Positions 39,763-48,188 are shown, counted from the first letter of the stretch. The stretch: DNA of 50,883 nt from CAYMUC01 sp964393535 (GCA_964393535.1 CAYMUC010000008.1:1-50883); one strand, 5' to 3'. Made by a program: numbers and translations. The notes: generated from the sequence alone by a model not told the origin.

Positions 39763-40731
39763 CTGACCGGCCTCCTCGACCACCGACTCCTCGTCGTCAC
39801 CGGCAAAGGTGGCGTGGGCAAGACCAGCGTCGCCAGCGCGTTGGCCACGCTGGCGGTGCGGCAGGGTCGCCGGGTGCTGGTGGCCGAGTTGGACCCCGTC
39901 GGAGCGCTCGCCGAGGTACTCGAGACGCCCGCTCTCCGGTTCCAACCCACAGCGTTCGCCGCGCAGGGTTGGGCCATGGCCATGGATACCGAGGCGGCCC
40001 TGGCCGAGTATCTCCGCTTGTTCGTCAAGCTGCCGGTGCTCGGCCGACTGGGCCCTCTGGCTCGAACCTTCGACTTTGTGGCGCAGGCGGCCCCTGGCGT
40101 GAGGGAGATCCTCACGATCGGCAAGCTCTGCCACGAGGTGCGTCAGCAGCATTACGACCTCGTCGTGGTCGATGCTCCGGCTACTGGGCATGTCGTCGAG
40201 TTGCTGAACGCGCCTCGAGTGGTGCACGACCTCGTCCATGTCGGCATGGTGCGCGACCAGACGGCGTGGATGCTCGACATCGTGGAGGACGCTTCCCAGA
40301 CCGGTGTGGTGGTGGTGACCACACCCGAGGAACTTCCCGTCAACGAGACCCTGCAGATGGTCGATCGATGGCGCGCAGAGACCCGTGTGGCGGTTGCCGG
40401 TGTGATCGCGAACCGGGTGTTGCCCGAGTCGTTCGGTCAACGCGAACAATCGGTCTTCGACAGGCTCGCCCACTGCATGACCGATGCCGAACTCCGCCGG
40501 TTGGTCACGGATCGACTGGGCGGCGACGTCGAGGGCGCTGTCGCCGCCACGCACTTCGCAGTGTCACGTCGTCGCCTGGCGGCCTCGCATCTACGACGAC
40601 TCCGCCTGGGGCTCGAAGACGAGTCGCCACTGCTGTTGTTGCCCGACCTCCCGGTGCGCTCGGGGGGCCGGCGGCTCGTGACGCAGTTGTGCGATCACCT
40701 GGGTGACGAGTTGGACGTGGTGCCGATATGA
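39763..40731 (+). CDS. ArsA/GET3-type ATPase, first of pair; probable CTG start
   Basis: The protein has the deviant P-loop GKGGVGKT at 14-21 of the model used here, then VVVDAPATGHVVELLNAPRVVHDLV and VVTTPEELPVNETLQM, as in the actinobacterial anion-transporter ATPases (Rv3679/Rv3680 type). ATG, GTG and TTG are all absent between the in-frame stop at 39730-39732 and the GTG at 39814, which lies inside the P-loop. Starting there would destroy the ATP site. CTG 39763 is the only common alternative and gives a 322-residue protein with a sensible first strand LLDHRLLVVTGKGG. A weak CAGGG lies about 12 bases before it. The stop overlaps the second gene in ATGA. Confidence 0.78.
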   Translation: MTGLLDHRLLVVTGKGGVGKTSVASALATLAVRQGRRVLVAELDPVGALAEVLETPALRFQPTAFAAQGWAMAMDTEAALAEYLRLFVKLPVLGRLGPLARTFDFVAQAAPGVREILTIGKLCHEVRQQHYDLVVVDAPATGHVVELLNAPRVVHDLVHVGMVRDQTAWMLDIVEDASQTGVVVVTTPEELPVNETLQMVDRWRAETRVAVAGVIANRVLPESFGQREQSVFDRLAHCMTDAELRRLVTDRLGGDVEGAVAATHFAVSRRRLAASHLRRLRLGLEDESPLLLLPDLPVRSGGRRLVTQLCDHLGDELDVVPI

Positions 40732-41900
40732 CGCCCGGGCTCGGCGCAGTCTGCTCAACTCGAGATCTTCTCGTGGTGTGCGGTGCCGGGGGAGTGGGCA
40801 AGACCACCATCGCCGCTGCGGCGGCCGTCACCGCCGCAGTCGAGCAGGGGGGCCGGGTGCTCGTCTTGACGGTCGATCCGGCCAGACGCCTGGCCGACGC
40901 CTTGGGCGTGAGCGACCTGGGGAACACCGAACGCCAGGTCACTCTGACTCGTTCACCCGACGCGCATCCCCGAGGCGAGTTGTGGGCCGCCATGATGGAC
41001 GCCCGAGCGGGTTGGGACGAGTTGGTGACCCGTCATGCCCCGAGCCCGGAGGTACGTGATCGCCTCGTGGCCAATCCGCTCTACCGCGATGTCACCGGGC
41101 GATTCGCGCACAGCCACGAGTACCTGGCCATGGAGCGACTTCACGAGGTGCACACCAGCGGTCGCTACGACCTGGTGGTGGTCGACACGCCCCCGTCGGT
41201 GCACGCCATCGACGTGCTCGACGCTCCCGATCGCATGATCGAGTTCTTCGAGAGTCGTCTCCTGCGCTGGCTCACAGCACCCAGTAGGTCAGCGTTGGCC
41301 AATGTGGCCTCACGGCCCTTCTATCAAGTGTTGGACCGGGTTCTGGGCGCTCGCTTCGGAAAGGATCTCGCCGAGATGTTCGGCCTGCTGGCCTTGTTGC
41401 GTCCTGGGTTCGTGCAGCGGGCGGCGCAGGTTCGCCAACTTCTCGGCGATCGGCGAACCGGGTATCTCGTGGTCACGACCACCGAGGAGGTCACCATGGT
41501 GGAGGCTCGGCAACTGGTGGGTGAACTCACCCGTCGTGAGTTGCAGCCAGCCGCCATCGTGCTGAACCGGGGGGTGCCCGATGCGGTGGTCGGCGCAGCA
41601 GATGCCGATCTTGCCGATCGTCTGCGACGCGCCGCCCGAGACGAGGTGTCCATAAAGGGATTGGCCCGTGATCTCGAGGTGTCCGACGCCGTGCTGACGA
41701 CCGTGATCCGCGAGATGGCCGAGCGTGTCGACGACCTGGTGACGCTGGCCGAACGGGAGCGACTCCGCTGCCTCGAGGCTCGGTCCATGGCACCGCTGGT
41801 GGTGAGGGTTCCCACGCTGGGGATCGACGTCAGCGACCTGGCGGCGTTGACACACGTCGGCGAAGCCTTGTGGCGCGACCAGTCCGGTGGGGCAGACTGA
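40728..41900 (+). CDS. ArsA/GET3-type ATPase, second of pair
   Basis: The 390-residue protein has GAGGVGKTT at 19-27, LTVDPARRLADALGV, VVVDTPPSVHAIDVLDAPDRMIEFFE and VTTTEEVTMVEARQLVGEL. These match the second protein of the mycobacterial pair Rv3679/Rv3680 (BagA/BagB), which form a heterodimer proposed to handle redox stress. Two single-domain ATPases here replace the duplicated ArsA. In mycobacteria the pair lies next to whiB4; here a kinase and a WhiB gene follow. The ATG overlaps the stop of the first gene. Confidence 0.9.
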   Translation: MTPGLGAVCSTRDLLVVCGAGGVGKTTIAAAAAVTAAVEQGGRVLVLTVDPARRLADALGVSDLGNTERQVTLTRSPDAHPRGELWAAMMDARAGWDELVTRHAPSPEVRDRLVANPLYRDVTGRFAHSHEYLAMERLHEVHTSGRYDLVVVDTPPSVHAIDVLDAPDRMIEFFESRLLRWLTAPSRSALANVASRPFYQVLDRVLGARFGKDLAEMFGLLALLRPGFVQRAAQVRQLLGDRRTGYLVVTTTEEVTMVEARQLVGELTRRELQPAAIVLNRGVPDAVVGAADADLADRLRRAARDEVSIKGLARDLEVSDAVLTTVIREMAERVDDLVTLAERERLRCLEARSMAPLVVRVPTLGIDVSDLAALTHVGEALWRDQSGGAD

Positions 41901-41918
41901 CGGGGTCGAGGAGGATCG

Positions 41919-43430
41919 ATGGCAACGCTCGCCGAGCTCACACGCCAACACACCGAGATGGACCGCGCGGCGGTCGGGCATCTCCAGCGGCTGGTCTCGG
42001 AGTGGGGCATGTTGGCCGATCTCTGTTTCGCCGACCTGCTGTTGTACGTCCCCACGGTCGATGGTCGCTGGTTGGTCGTGGGCCAGGTACGTCCAGCGAC
42101 GGCTCAGACGCTGTACATCGCTGACTGGGTGGGGGCCTGGGCCGATCAGGGTCAGCACGACCTCCTGCAGTCGGTGTTCCAGAGGGGCGAGACCGCCGAG
42201 GGCGAGATCGATCGCGACATCGCCTCTGATCTCGTGCGCGTCATGGCGATTCCGGTGCGGGTCGATGGCCAACCCGTTGCGGTGCTCACCCGCGAATGGT
42301 CACCGCGCGTCGGACGCCAGCCGGGTGAGTTGGAACGCATCTATCTGTCCATCTTCGAGCGCTTCGCCATCATGATCTCCGAGGGCACCTTCCCCTTCCC
42401 CGGTCGAGCGGCCGACTCCAGTGCGGCCCCACGCGTGGGTGACGGCGCCATGGTGCTCGATGCCGAGGCTCGAGTCGTGTACGCCTCGCCCAACGCAGTG
42501 TCGGCCCTGCACCGAGTGGGCATCAGTGCCAATCTCGTCGGCCAACGCCTCGCCGAACTCGGCTTCTACGACGGTCCCGTACGTCAGGCCTATGAACGAC
42601 GCGAACCCGTCATCGAGGAGTTCGATCAGACGCAGGACGTCACCCTGCTGACCCGGTGCCTCCCGATCCTGTCCCAGGGTGAGGTGACCGGAGGCATGCT
42701 GCTGCTGCGTGATGTCACCGAGTTGCGCCGGAGGGACCGGTTGCTGCTGTCCAAAGACGCAACCATTCGAGAGATCCACCATCGCGTGAAGAACAATCTT
42801 CAGACCATCTCGTCGCTGCTCCGCCTCCAGGCGCGTCGACTGAGTTCCGATGACGCCAGGGCTGCGGTCAACGAGTCCGTGCGTCGCATTCGGACCATTG
42901 CGTTGGTGCACGAGACCCTGTCGCGGGACCCGGGCGAGGACGTGGCGTTCATCGAGATCGTCAGGCCCTTGGTGCGCTTGGCCGAAGAGACCCTGCAGTC
43001 ACCCGACCGCCCGGTGCGGTTCGCCACCCAGGGCGATGGTGGCCGACTGCCTGCCAACGTGGCCACACCACTGTCGGTGGTGCTCACCGAATTGCTGCAG
43101 AACGCCGTCGATCACGGTTTCGCGGAACGGACACGCCCGGTCGAGGACGAACCTCCGACGGCGGGAACCGTGGTGGTGCAACTGGCCAACGATGGCCATG
43201 AACTGAGGGTGCGGGTCATCGACGATGGTCGCGGAGTCGATCCCTCGTTCGATCTCGAGGCGGCAACGGGTCTGGGCCTCTCGATCGTGCGGACCCTCGT
43301 CACCACCGAACTCGGAGGCACCATCGCCATGCGCCCCTCGGGGGCCGATGACGCATCTGCGGCTGGCCTCGATCCCCGTCGCCTGGGAACGGTGGTCGAC
43401 GTTCGCCTGCCGCTCGAGGCTCAGGCCTGA
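41919..43430 (+). CDS. pdtaS: Sensor histidine kinase, PdtaS-like (GAF-PAS-HisKA_2)
   Basis: The 503-residue protein has an N-terminal GAF-like domain (about 1-155), a PAS domain (about 175-265, VLDAEARVVYASPNAVSAL), the HisKA_2 box EIHHRVKNNLQTISSLL (H287/H288) and the HATPase with LTELLQNAVDHGF and RVIDDGRGVDPSFDLEAATGLGLSIVRTLV. There are no membrane helices, so it is cytoplasmic. PdtaS phosphorylates the ANTAR-type regulator PdtaR in mycobacteria, where pdtaS lies beside whiB1. ATG 41919 has GAGGAGG just upstream. It converges with the WhiB gene, 16 bases apart. Confidence 0.88.
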   Translation: MATLAELTRQHTEMDRAAVGHLQRLVSEWGMLADLCFADLLLYVPTVDGRWLVVGQVRPATAQTLYIADWVGAWADQGQHDLLQSVFQRGETAEGEIDRDIASDLVRVMAIPVRVDGQPVAVLTREWSPRVGRQPGELERIYLSIFERFAIMISEGTFPFPGRAADSSAAPRVGDGAMVLDAEARVVYASPNAVSALHRVGISANLVGQRLAELGFYDGPVRQAYERREPVIEEFDQTQDVTLLTRCLPILSQGEVTGGMLLLRDVTELRRRDRLLLSKDATIREIHHRVKNNLQTISSLLRLQARRLSSDDARAAVNESVRRIRTIALVHETLSRDPGEDVAFIEIVRPLVRLAEETLQSPDRPVRFATQGDGGRLPANVATPLSVVLTELLQNAVDHGFAERTRPVEDEPPTAGTVVVQLANDGHELRVRVIDDGRGVDPSFDLEAATGLGLSIVRTLVTTELGGTIAMRPSGADDASAAGLDPRRLGTVVDVRLPLEAQA

Positions 43431-43446
43431 AGCGGCTCACATCACG

Positions 43447-43743
43447 TCAGAGGGCGGCGGCCTGCATCCGAGTGGCGCGCTGGCGGCGGATCAGTCGACG
43501 CTCGTCCTCGGAGGTGCCACCCCAGATGCCGGCGTCCTGATTCGTGGCCAGTGCGTAGTCCAGGCACTCCACGCGCACCGGACATTCGCCGCAGACGTGC
43601 TTGGCTCGTTCGATCTGCACCAATGCCTGTCCGGTCGTCCCCACCGGGAAGAACAGATCGGGGTCGGTGTCGCGGCACAGTGCTTCGCTACGCCAGGTGT
43701 AGTCGGCATGGGCCAGAGCGAGGCTCGAGGCGAGAATCGTCAC
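43447..43743 (-). CDS. whiB1: WhiB-family Fe-S regulator, WhiB1-like
   Basis: The 98-residue protein has four cluster cysteines: Cys23 (ALCRDTDPDLFFP), Cys51, Cys54 and Cys60 (HVCGECPVRVECLDYAL). The WhiB turn GIWGGTSEDERR and a basic tail (LIRRQRATR) follow. The sequence FFPVGTTGQALVQIERAKHVC is closest to WhiB1 among the mycobacterial paralogues. WhiB1 binds nitric oxide through its cluster and interacts with sigma A. GTG 43743 has GAGGAG 7 bases upstream. The neighbouring PdtaS-type kinase repeats the whiB1/pdtaS neighbourhood of mycobacteria. Confidence 0.93.
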   Translation of the reverse strand: MTILASSLALAHADYTWRSEALCRDTDPDLFFPVGTTGQALVQIERAKHVCGECPVRVECLDYALATNQDAGIWGGTSEDERRLIRRQRATRMQAAAL

Positions 43744-43808
43744 GTGCGTGCTCCTCGGGGAGGTGGTTGGAGGGGGTGATCGTCGCGGACGGCGGCGAGA
43801 GCGTGCGA

Positions 43809-43837
43809 AGGTTACGGCAGGGTGAAATGCCTGACAA
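43809..43837 (-). promoter_or_regulatory. Promoter of the whiB1-like gene
   Basis: On the minus strand, TTGTCA (43832-43837) and TAACCT (43809-43814) are separated by exactly 17 bases. This fits a primary-sigma promoter. The expected transcript start is near 43802, giving a 5' leader of about 58 bases. Immediately upstream, CATGACAAGCGTCACA (43844-43859) is an imperfect match to the mycobacterial CRP box. Both assignments are by pattern only. Confidence 0.55.
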
Positions 43838-43891
43838 GGGTTTCATGACAAGCGTCACATCTCGTGTGGGTCGGTCTACCCTGGTACGTGA

Positions 43892-44644
43892 ATGCGTGAC
43901 TCGGGCGGGATGGGCGACAGGCGGTGGCGCGGTCGTGTGCAGGTCATGGCTCACCGCGGTGCCTCGCAGCAGTGCAGGGAGAACACGCTCGAGGCGTTCG
44001 TGCGGGCGGGCGAGTTGCGTTCCGATGCGGTGGAACTCGACGTTCGCCGCACCGCCGACGGCGCCTTGGTGGTGCATCACGATCCGGTGTTGGCCGACGG
44101 TCGGGCCATCGTGGACACGCTCGAGGCCGAGCTTCCCGGTCATGTCCCCACGCTCTCGGCGGCACTCGATGCCTGCGGCGGCATGTGGGTCAACGTGGAG
44201 ATCAAGAACGATCCCGCCGACCCCGACTTCGACGAGAGCGAGTCGGTGGCCTTTGCCACGGCTGCACTGTTGGACGCCCGCGATGACTCACCCGATCGGT
44301 GGCTCGTGTCGTCGTTCAATCGAGCCACCATCGATGCGGTGCACTCGGTAGCACCGCACATTCCGACTGCGTGGTTATGTCTGCAACTGGAGTCCGCCGA
44401 CATCGTCGACCTGCAGAGGTCGGGTCATGTCGCCGTGCATCCGTGGGTACACACCCTCACCGCCGAGATCATCGCCGACTGTCACGCCGCTGGTCTCGCA
44501 GTCAACACCTGGACCTGCGACGACCCCGAGCGGATGGCCGAACTCATTGCTGATGGCGTCGACGGTCTATGCACCAACGTCCCAGACGTGGCGCGTCACG
44601 TGGTCGACACCGGGAGCACCAGTCGCACTGCGTCAGGGACATGA
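43892..44644 (+). CDS. Glycerophosphodiester phosphodiesterase (GDPD) family protein
   Basis: The 250-residue protein has the GDPD motif HRGASQQCRENTLEAF near residue 21, ELDVRRTADGALVVHHDP (metal site and second histidine), EIKNDP, VSSFNRATIDAVH and VHPWVHTLTAEI, then AVNTWTCDDPERM and GLCTNVPD at the C-terminus. It hydrolyses glycerophosphodiesters to glycerol-3-phosphate and an alcohol. No signal peptide is seen, so it is cytoplasmic. Its 3' end overlaps the convergent lipid kinase gene by 49 bases. Confidence 0.9.
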   Translation: MRDSGGMGDRRWRGRVQVMAHRGASQQCRENTLEAFVRAGELRSDAVELDVRRTADGALVVHHDPVLADGRAIVDTLEAELPGHVPTLSAALDACGGMWVNVEIKNDPADPDFDESESVAFATAALLDARDDSPDRWLVSSFNRATIDAVHSVAPHIPTAWLCLQLESADIVDLQRSGHVAVHPWVHTLTAEIIADCHAAGLAVNTWTCDDPERMAELIADGVDGLCTNVPDVARHVVDTGSTSRTASGT

Positions 44645-45558
44645 CGGAACTCCAACTCGGTCGTGTCGCCAAGGTGATCCCCGTCCACCTGGTAGGGGAA
44701 GGGACGTTCGTGGTGCACGCGCATGTGGCGAACACCGGTCTGGACCACCAGATGATCTGCTTCACGCACTCCGCCGCCTCGAAGTGCGCCCATCAGTGAC
44801 CCCACGAGGGAGCGCGCCGTGAGGGACGTGAAACTGATGGCCACGAGTGGTTGGTCCAGCGTTGCGTCGGGTGACAGATCCAGAGCTCTGTTGCCCAGAT
44901 AGGTGTAGGGGTTCGTGTTGAGCACGATGGTGAACAACGAACCTGGCACCACTCGGGGCTCGCTCGCCCGGCTCGGTTCGTGCGGCGTGCTGCTCGAATC
45001 CAGTACCTCGACGGCGAAATGGGGACGTCGTCGGTCGTAGTCCCGAAGCCACGTTCGCAGGGCGGCCGTCACGAACAGGGGATGCCCCGCCCAACGCTTC
45101 ACCTGCGCATGCCGCTCCACGGCCGCCACGACAGCCGCGTCGAAGCCGATCCCGGTGTGGAAGCAGAAGAAGCGATCGTTCACCTTGCCCAGTCCGATGG
45201 ACCTGATGGTGGTCGAGTCCAGTCCGTTCACCAGCGACTTCACCGCGGCAACCGGGTCGTTGGGCAGTCCGATCGTGCGCGCGAACACATTGGTGGATCC
45301 TCCGGGGAGGACACCGAGTGCGGTCTCGGTCCCCGCCAGACCGGTGGCCACCTCGTTCAGGGTGCCATCGCCGCCGAAGGCGATCACGGCGTCGAGGCGA
45401 CGACGTGCAGCATCGTGAGCGAAGCGCGTGGCATGGCCTCGACGATTCGTCTCCACCACCTCGACCTCGTGTCGACGCGACAGTGCCTGGTGAACGATCA
45501 CCCTGTTTCGGGCGGTCACCGACGACGCAAAGGCGTTGACCACCAAGAGCAGGCGCAC
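44596..45558 (-). CDS. Diacylglycerol kinase catalytic domain (YegS/DgkB-like lipid kinase)
   Basis: The 320-residue protein has the DAGK nucleotide-binding motif FGGDGTLNEV (62-71), then GVLPGGSTNVFARTIGLP (PGGSTN, 85-90), HTGIGFDAAVV and the C-terminal beta-sandwich phrase RPFPYQVDGDHLGDT. Family members phosphorylate diacylglycerol, sphingosine or related lipids. No membrane helix is seen. It is divergent from etfB by 62 bases and convergent with GDPD, a second enzyme of glycerolipid turnover. Confidence 0.88.
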   Translation of the reverse strand: MRLLLVVNAFASSVTARNRVIVHQALSRRHEVEVVETNRRGHATRFAHDAARRRLDAVIAFGGDGTLNEVATGLAGTETALGVLPGGSTNVFARTIGLPNDPVAAVKSLVNGLDSTTIRSIGLGKVNDRFFCFHTGIGFDAAVVAAVERHAQVKRWAGHPLFVTAALRTWLRDYDRRRPHFAVEVLDSSSTPHEPSRASEPRVVPGSLFTIVLNTNPYTYLGNRALDLSPDATLDQPLVAISFTSLTARSLVGSLMGALRGGGVREADHLVVQTGVRHMRVHHERPFPYQVDGDHLGDTTELEFRHVPDAVRLVLPVSTT

Positions 45559-45620
45559 AATCTGCGACGGTACCAGGGGTCGGTTGGCCGGAGCCCGGCT
45601 CCCTCGGGCACAATGACGCC

Positions 45621-46397
45621 ATGAACGTGATCGTCTGCGTGAAGCAGATCCCCGACCCGGCCACCCCGGGAGCGTTGGATCCCTCGACCAACACCCTCAA
45701 GCGAGACGGGAAACTGATCCTCGACGAGTCGGACAGTTACGGCGTCGAGATGGCACTGCAACTCGTCGACGCCGCCGGCGGCGGCGAGGTGAGCCTGGTG
45801 TCCATGGCCCCCAATGGTGAAACCGCTGGCATGCGTACCGCTCTCGCCATGGGCGCAGCCAAGGGCGTGCTCGTGTCTGATCCCGCCCTTCAGGGCTCCG
45901 ATGCGCTGACCACCGCCAAGGTGTTGGCGGCCGCAGTGAAGCGCCTGGGTGGTGCTGATCTCATCATCGCCGGCACCGAGTCCAGCGATGGCTACACGGG
46001 TACCGTGCCCGAGCAGATCGCCGAGGTGCTCGGACTGCCGTCGGTGACCTTCGCCAAGAAGGTGACCGTGGATGGCGGCTCGCTGAAGGTCGAGCGCCAG
46101 ACCGAGGCCGGCTACGACGAGGTCACCTGCACACTGCCCGCGCTCGTCAGCGTCACCGCCGGTGTGGTCGAACCCCGCTACCCCAGTTTCAAGGGCATCA
46201 TGGCCGCCAAGTCGAAGCCGGTGGACACGGTGACAGCGGGCGATCTCGGCATCACTCCTGTGGGTTGGGCCGGCGCTGGCCAGTCCATCTCCAAGGTCGC
46301 ACAGGCCGAGGCCCGCCAGGCGGGCGAGATCATCGAAGACGACGGAGAGGCCTACGCCCGCATCGTGGCGTTCCTCGATCAACTGAAGGCCATCTGA
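45621..46397 (+). CDS. etfB: Electron transfer flavoprotein beta subunit
   Basis: The 258-residue protein starts MNVIVCVKQIPDPATP and shows the FixA/EtfB fold with ADLIIAGTESSDGYTGTVPEQIAEVLG and the CTLPALVSVTAGVVEPRYPSFKGIMAAKSKPV recognition loop. It binds AMP and, with EtfA, carries electrons from acyl-CoA and other dehydrogenases to the quinone pool. etfA follows 14 bases later with its own GAGGAGG. The two form an operon that ends at the hairpin at 47401-47430. Confidence 0.95.
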   Translation: MNVIVCVKQIPDPATPGALDPSTNTLKRDGKLILDESDSYGVEMALQLVDAAGGGEVSLVSMAPNGETAGMRTALAMGAAKGVLVSDPALQGSDALTTAKVLAAAVKRLGGADLIIAGTESSDGYTGTVPEQIAEVLGLPSVTFAKKVTVDGGSLKVERQTEAGYDEVTCTLPALVSVTAGVVEPRYPSFKGIMAAKSKPVDTVTAGDLGITPVGWAGAGQSISKVAQAEARQAGEIIEDDGEAYARIVAFLDQLKAI

Positions 46398-46411
46398 GGA
46401 GGCTCACCGAC

Positions 46412-47380
46412 ATGGCGATCAACAACATCTGGGTGTTCGCACAGGCGAACGACGGGGTGCCCACCACCTTCACCCTGGAACTGCTGGCCAAGGCCCGCAC
46501 ACTCGGCGGTTCGGTCACCGCCTTCCTCGGGGGCGACGCCACCGCGGCTGCAGCGACCCTGGGCGAGCACGGTGCCACCAAGGTCTACGCCACAGGCGAC
46601 CTTGCGGGTGCGCTGCCGGGCGTGGCCGTGGCCTCGGCCATGAAGGCGGTCATCGACGGCGGCGACATGCCGGACCTCATCATGTTCCCGCAGTCCTATG
46701 AGGGGCGCGACGTGATGAGCCGGTTGTCCGTGAAGCTCGACCGAACCGTGGTCACCAACAACGTGGACCTCACGGTGGAGGGCGACCAGGTAACGGTCAC
46801 CACGCCGATCTTCGGTGGGAACACCCTGGTCAGCACCACGTTCTCGGGCTCGGCCCCCTTCATTGCGTCTTTCCGCCCCAAGAGCTTCGCCGCCGAGTCG
46901 GCAGGCGGTTCAGCGGCCAGTGTGGTGGCGGCCCCGGTACCCGATCTCGGTTCGGCTGGCGGTGCCAAGGTGCAGGCGGTCCATGTGGAGGAGACCACCG
47001 GTCCCAAACTCGACGAGGCGAACATCGTGGTGTCGGGTGGCCGTGGCCTCGGCGAGGCCGACAAGTTCGCCATGGTCGAACAACTCGCCAAGCTGCTCAA
47101 GGGCGCTCCCGGTGCGTCGCGTGCCATCGTCGACGCCGGTTGGGTGCCCTACAGCTACCAGGTGGGCCAGACGGGCAAGGTCGTCAAGCCCAGCATCTAC
47201 ATCGCTGCGGGTATCTCGGGTGCCACGCAGCACATGGTGGGCATGAAGGGCGCCAAGAACATCATCGCCATCAACAAGGACAAAGAGGCGCCCATCTTCG
47301 GTATCGCCGATCTTGGCATCGTGGGCGATGTGCACAAGGTGCTGCCCAAGCTCATCGAGGCTCTGCAGTCACGTAGCTGA
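46412..47380 (+). CDS. etfA: Electron transfer flavoprotein alpha subunit
   Basis: The 322-residue protein has the N-terminal EtfA domain and the C-terminal FAD-binding domain with VVSGGRGLGEADKFAMVEQLA, GWVPYSYQVGQTGKVVKPSIYIAAGISGATQHMVGM and FGIADLGIVGDVHKVLPKL. FAD sits between this and EtfB. ATG 46412 is preceded by GAGGAGG about 11 bases upstream. The unrelated open frame upstream of this start is a read-through of the etfB region. Confidence 0.95.
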   Translation: MAINNIWVFAQANDGVPTTFTLELLAKARTLGGSVTAFLGGDATAAAATLGEHGATKVYATGDLAGALPGVAVASAMKAVIDGGDMPDLIMFPQSYEGRDVMSRLSVKLDRTVVTNNVDLTVEGDQVTVTTPIFGGNTLVSTTFSGSAPFIASFRPKSFAAESAGGSAASVVAAPVPDLGSAGGAKVQAVHVEETTGPKLDEANIVVSGGRGLGEADKFAMVEQLAKLLKGAPGASRAIVDAGWVPYSYQVGQTGKVVKPSIYIAAGISGATQHMVGMKGAKNIIAINKDKEAPIFGIADLGIVGDVHKVLPKLIEALQSRS

Positions 47381-47400
47381 TCACACACTGCGAGTCACCG

Positions 47401-47430
47401 AACGGGGAGGGGTAGGCACCCCTCCCCGTT
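47401..47430 (+). terminator. Strong GC-rich hairpin terminator after etfA
   Basis: AACGGGGAGGGGT (47401-47413) pairs perfectly with ACCCCTCCCCGTT (47418-47430) through a 4-base AGGC loop, giving a 13-bp stem. No T-run follows, as is common for actinobacterial terminators. It lies 20 bases after the etfA stop and 19 bases before the next start codon, so it separates the etf operon from the glutamine-amidotransferase gene. Confidence 0.85.
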
Positions 47431-47449
47431 GCGCGCCTACGGTACGGCC

Positions 47450-48118
47450 ATGCAGGTGATCGTGTTCGCCAACGAAGGCGATGGTGACCCCGGATGGGTG
47501 GGCGAGCACCTCGAACAGCACCACCGGGCTCGTCTGGTGCGGTGCTGGCGCGAGCATCCCGGTACCTGGCCCGACCCTGTCGGGGCCGATCTCGTGGTGT
47601 CGCTGGGGTCCGACTGGTCCGTCTACTGGGATCACGTGCAGTCGTCGGTGGGGGCCGAGGCCGCCTATCTCGAGGCTGTGCATCGGGCGCGTCTCCCACT
47701 GCTGGGGATCTGCTTCGGGGCGCAGATCACCGCTCATGCCTTGGGTGGGGCAGTCGAACCGGCTCCGGTACCCGAGGTGGGCTGGTACGAGGTCGAGTTG
47801 CTCGCACCCGCACCCCTGGACGACGGCCCGTGGTTCCAGTGGCATGCAGACCGGGTGCAGGTTCCTGAAGGCGCCCGGGTGCTGGCCCGCACCCCGCAGG
47901 CTGTTCAGGCTTTCTCCATGGACCGCACGTTGGCCGTGCAGTTCCATCCCGAGGTCACCGAGTCCATGGTGAATCGTTGGGCATCGGGTTCGGGCAGTGC
48001 CGAACTGAAACGCCTCGGTGTCGATCGCCAGGCGATGCTGCGCGACACCGCAGAGCTGGCCAACGGGCGCCGCAAGGCGGCAGCGCGCCTCGTCGACGCC
48101 GTGCTCGAGGGTTGGTGA
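47450..48118 (+). CDS. Class I glutamine amidotransferase-like protein
   Basis: The 222-residue protein has a class I amidotransferase fold: LLGICFGAQITAHALGG with Cys88 nucleophile, and AVQFHPEVTESMV with His166 and Glu168. This is the Cys-His-Glu triad of GMP-synthase-like amidotransferases. It stands alone without a synthetase partner, so it may act as a glutamine or gamma-glutamyl hydrolase on small molecules; the exact substrate is unknown. ATG 47450 follows the etfA terminator, and the frame upstream would read through it. Confidence 0.83.
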   Translation: MQVIVFANEGDGDPGWVGEHLEQHHRARLVRCWREHPGTWPDPVGADLVVSLGSDWSVYWDHVQSSVGAEAAYLEAVHRARLPLLGICFGAQITAHALGGAVEPAPVPEVGWYEVELLAPAPLDDGPWFQWHADRVQVPEGARVLARTPQAVQAFSMDRTLAVQFHPEVTESMVNRWASGSGSAELKRLGVDRQAMLRDTAELANGRRKAAARLVDAVLEGW

Positions 48119-48149
48119 CCAGCGACTCACCATCGACAACGACGAGCGT

Positions 48150-48177
48150 TTGGGCCTCGCTTCCCGCCCCGTAGTAG
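48150..48177 (+). promoter_or_regulatory. Possible promoter of the nuo operon
   Basis: TTGGGC (48150-48155) and TAGTAG (48172-48177) are spaced by 16 bases in the 70-base gap before nuoA. Both hexamers match the consensus weakly, so this is a tentative call. Confidence 0.3.
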
Positions 48178-48188
48178 CGTCGGATCCG

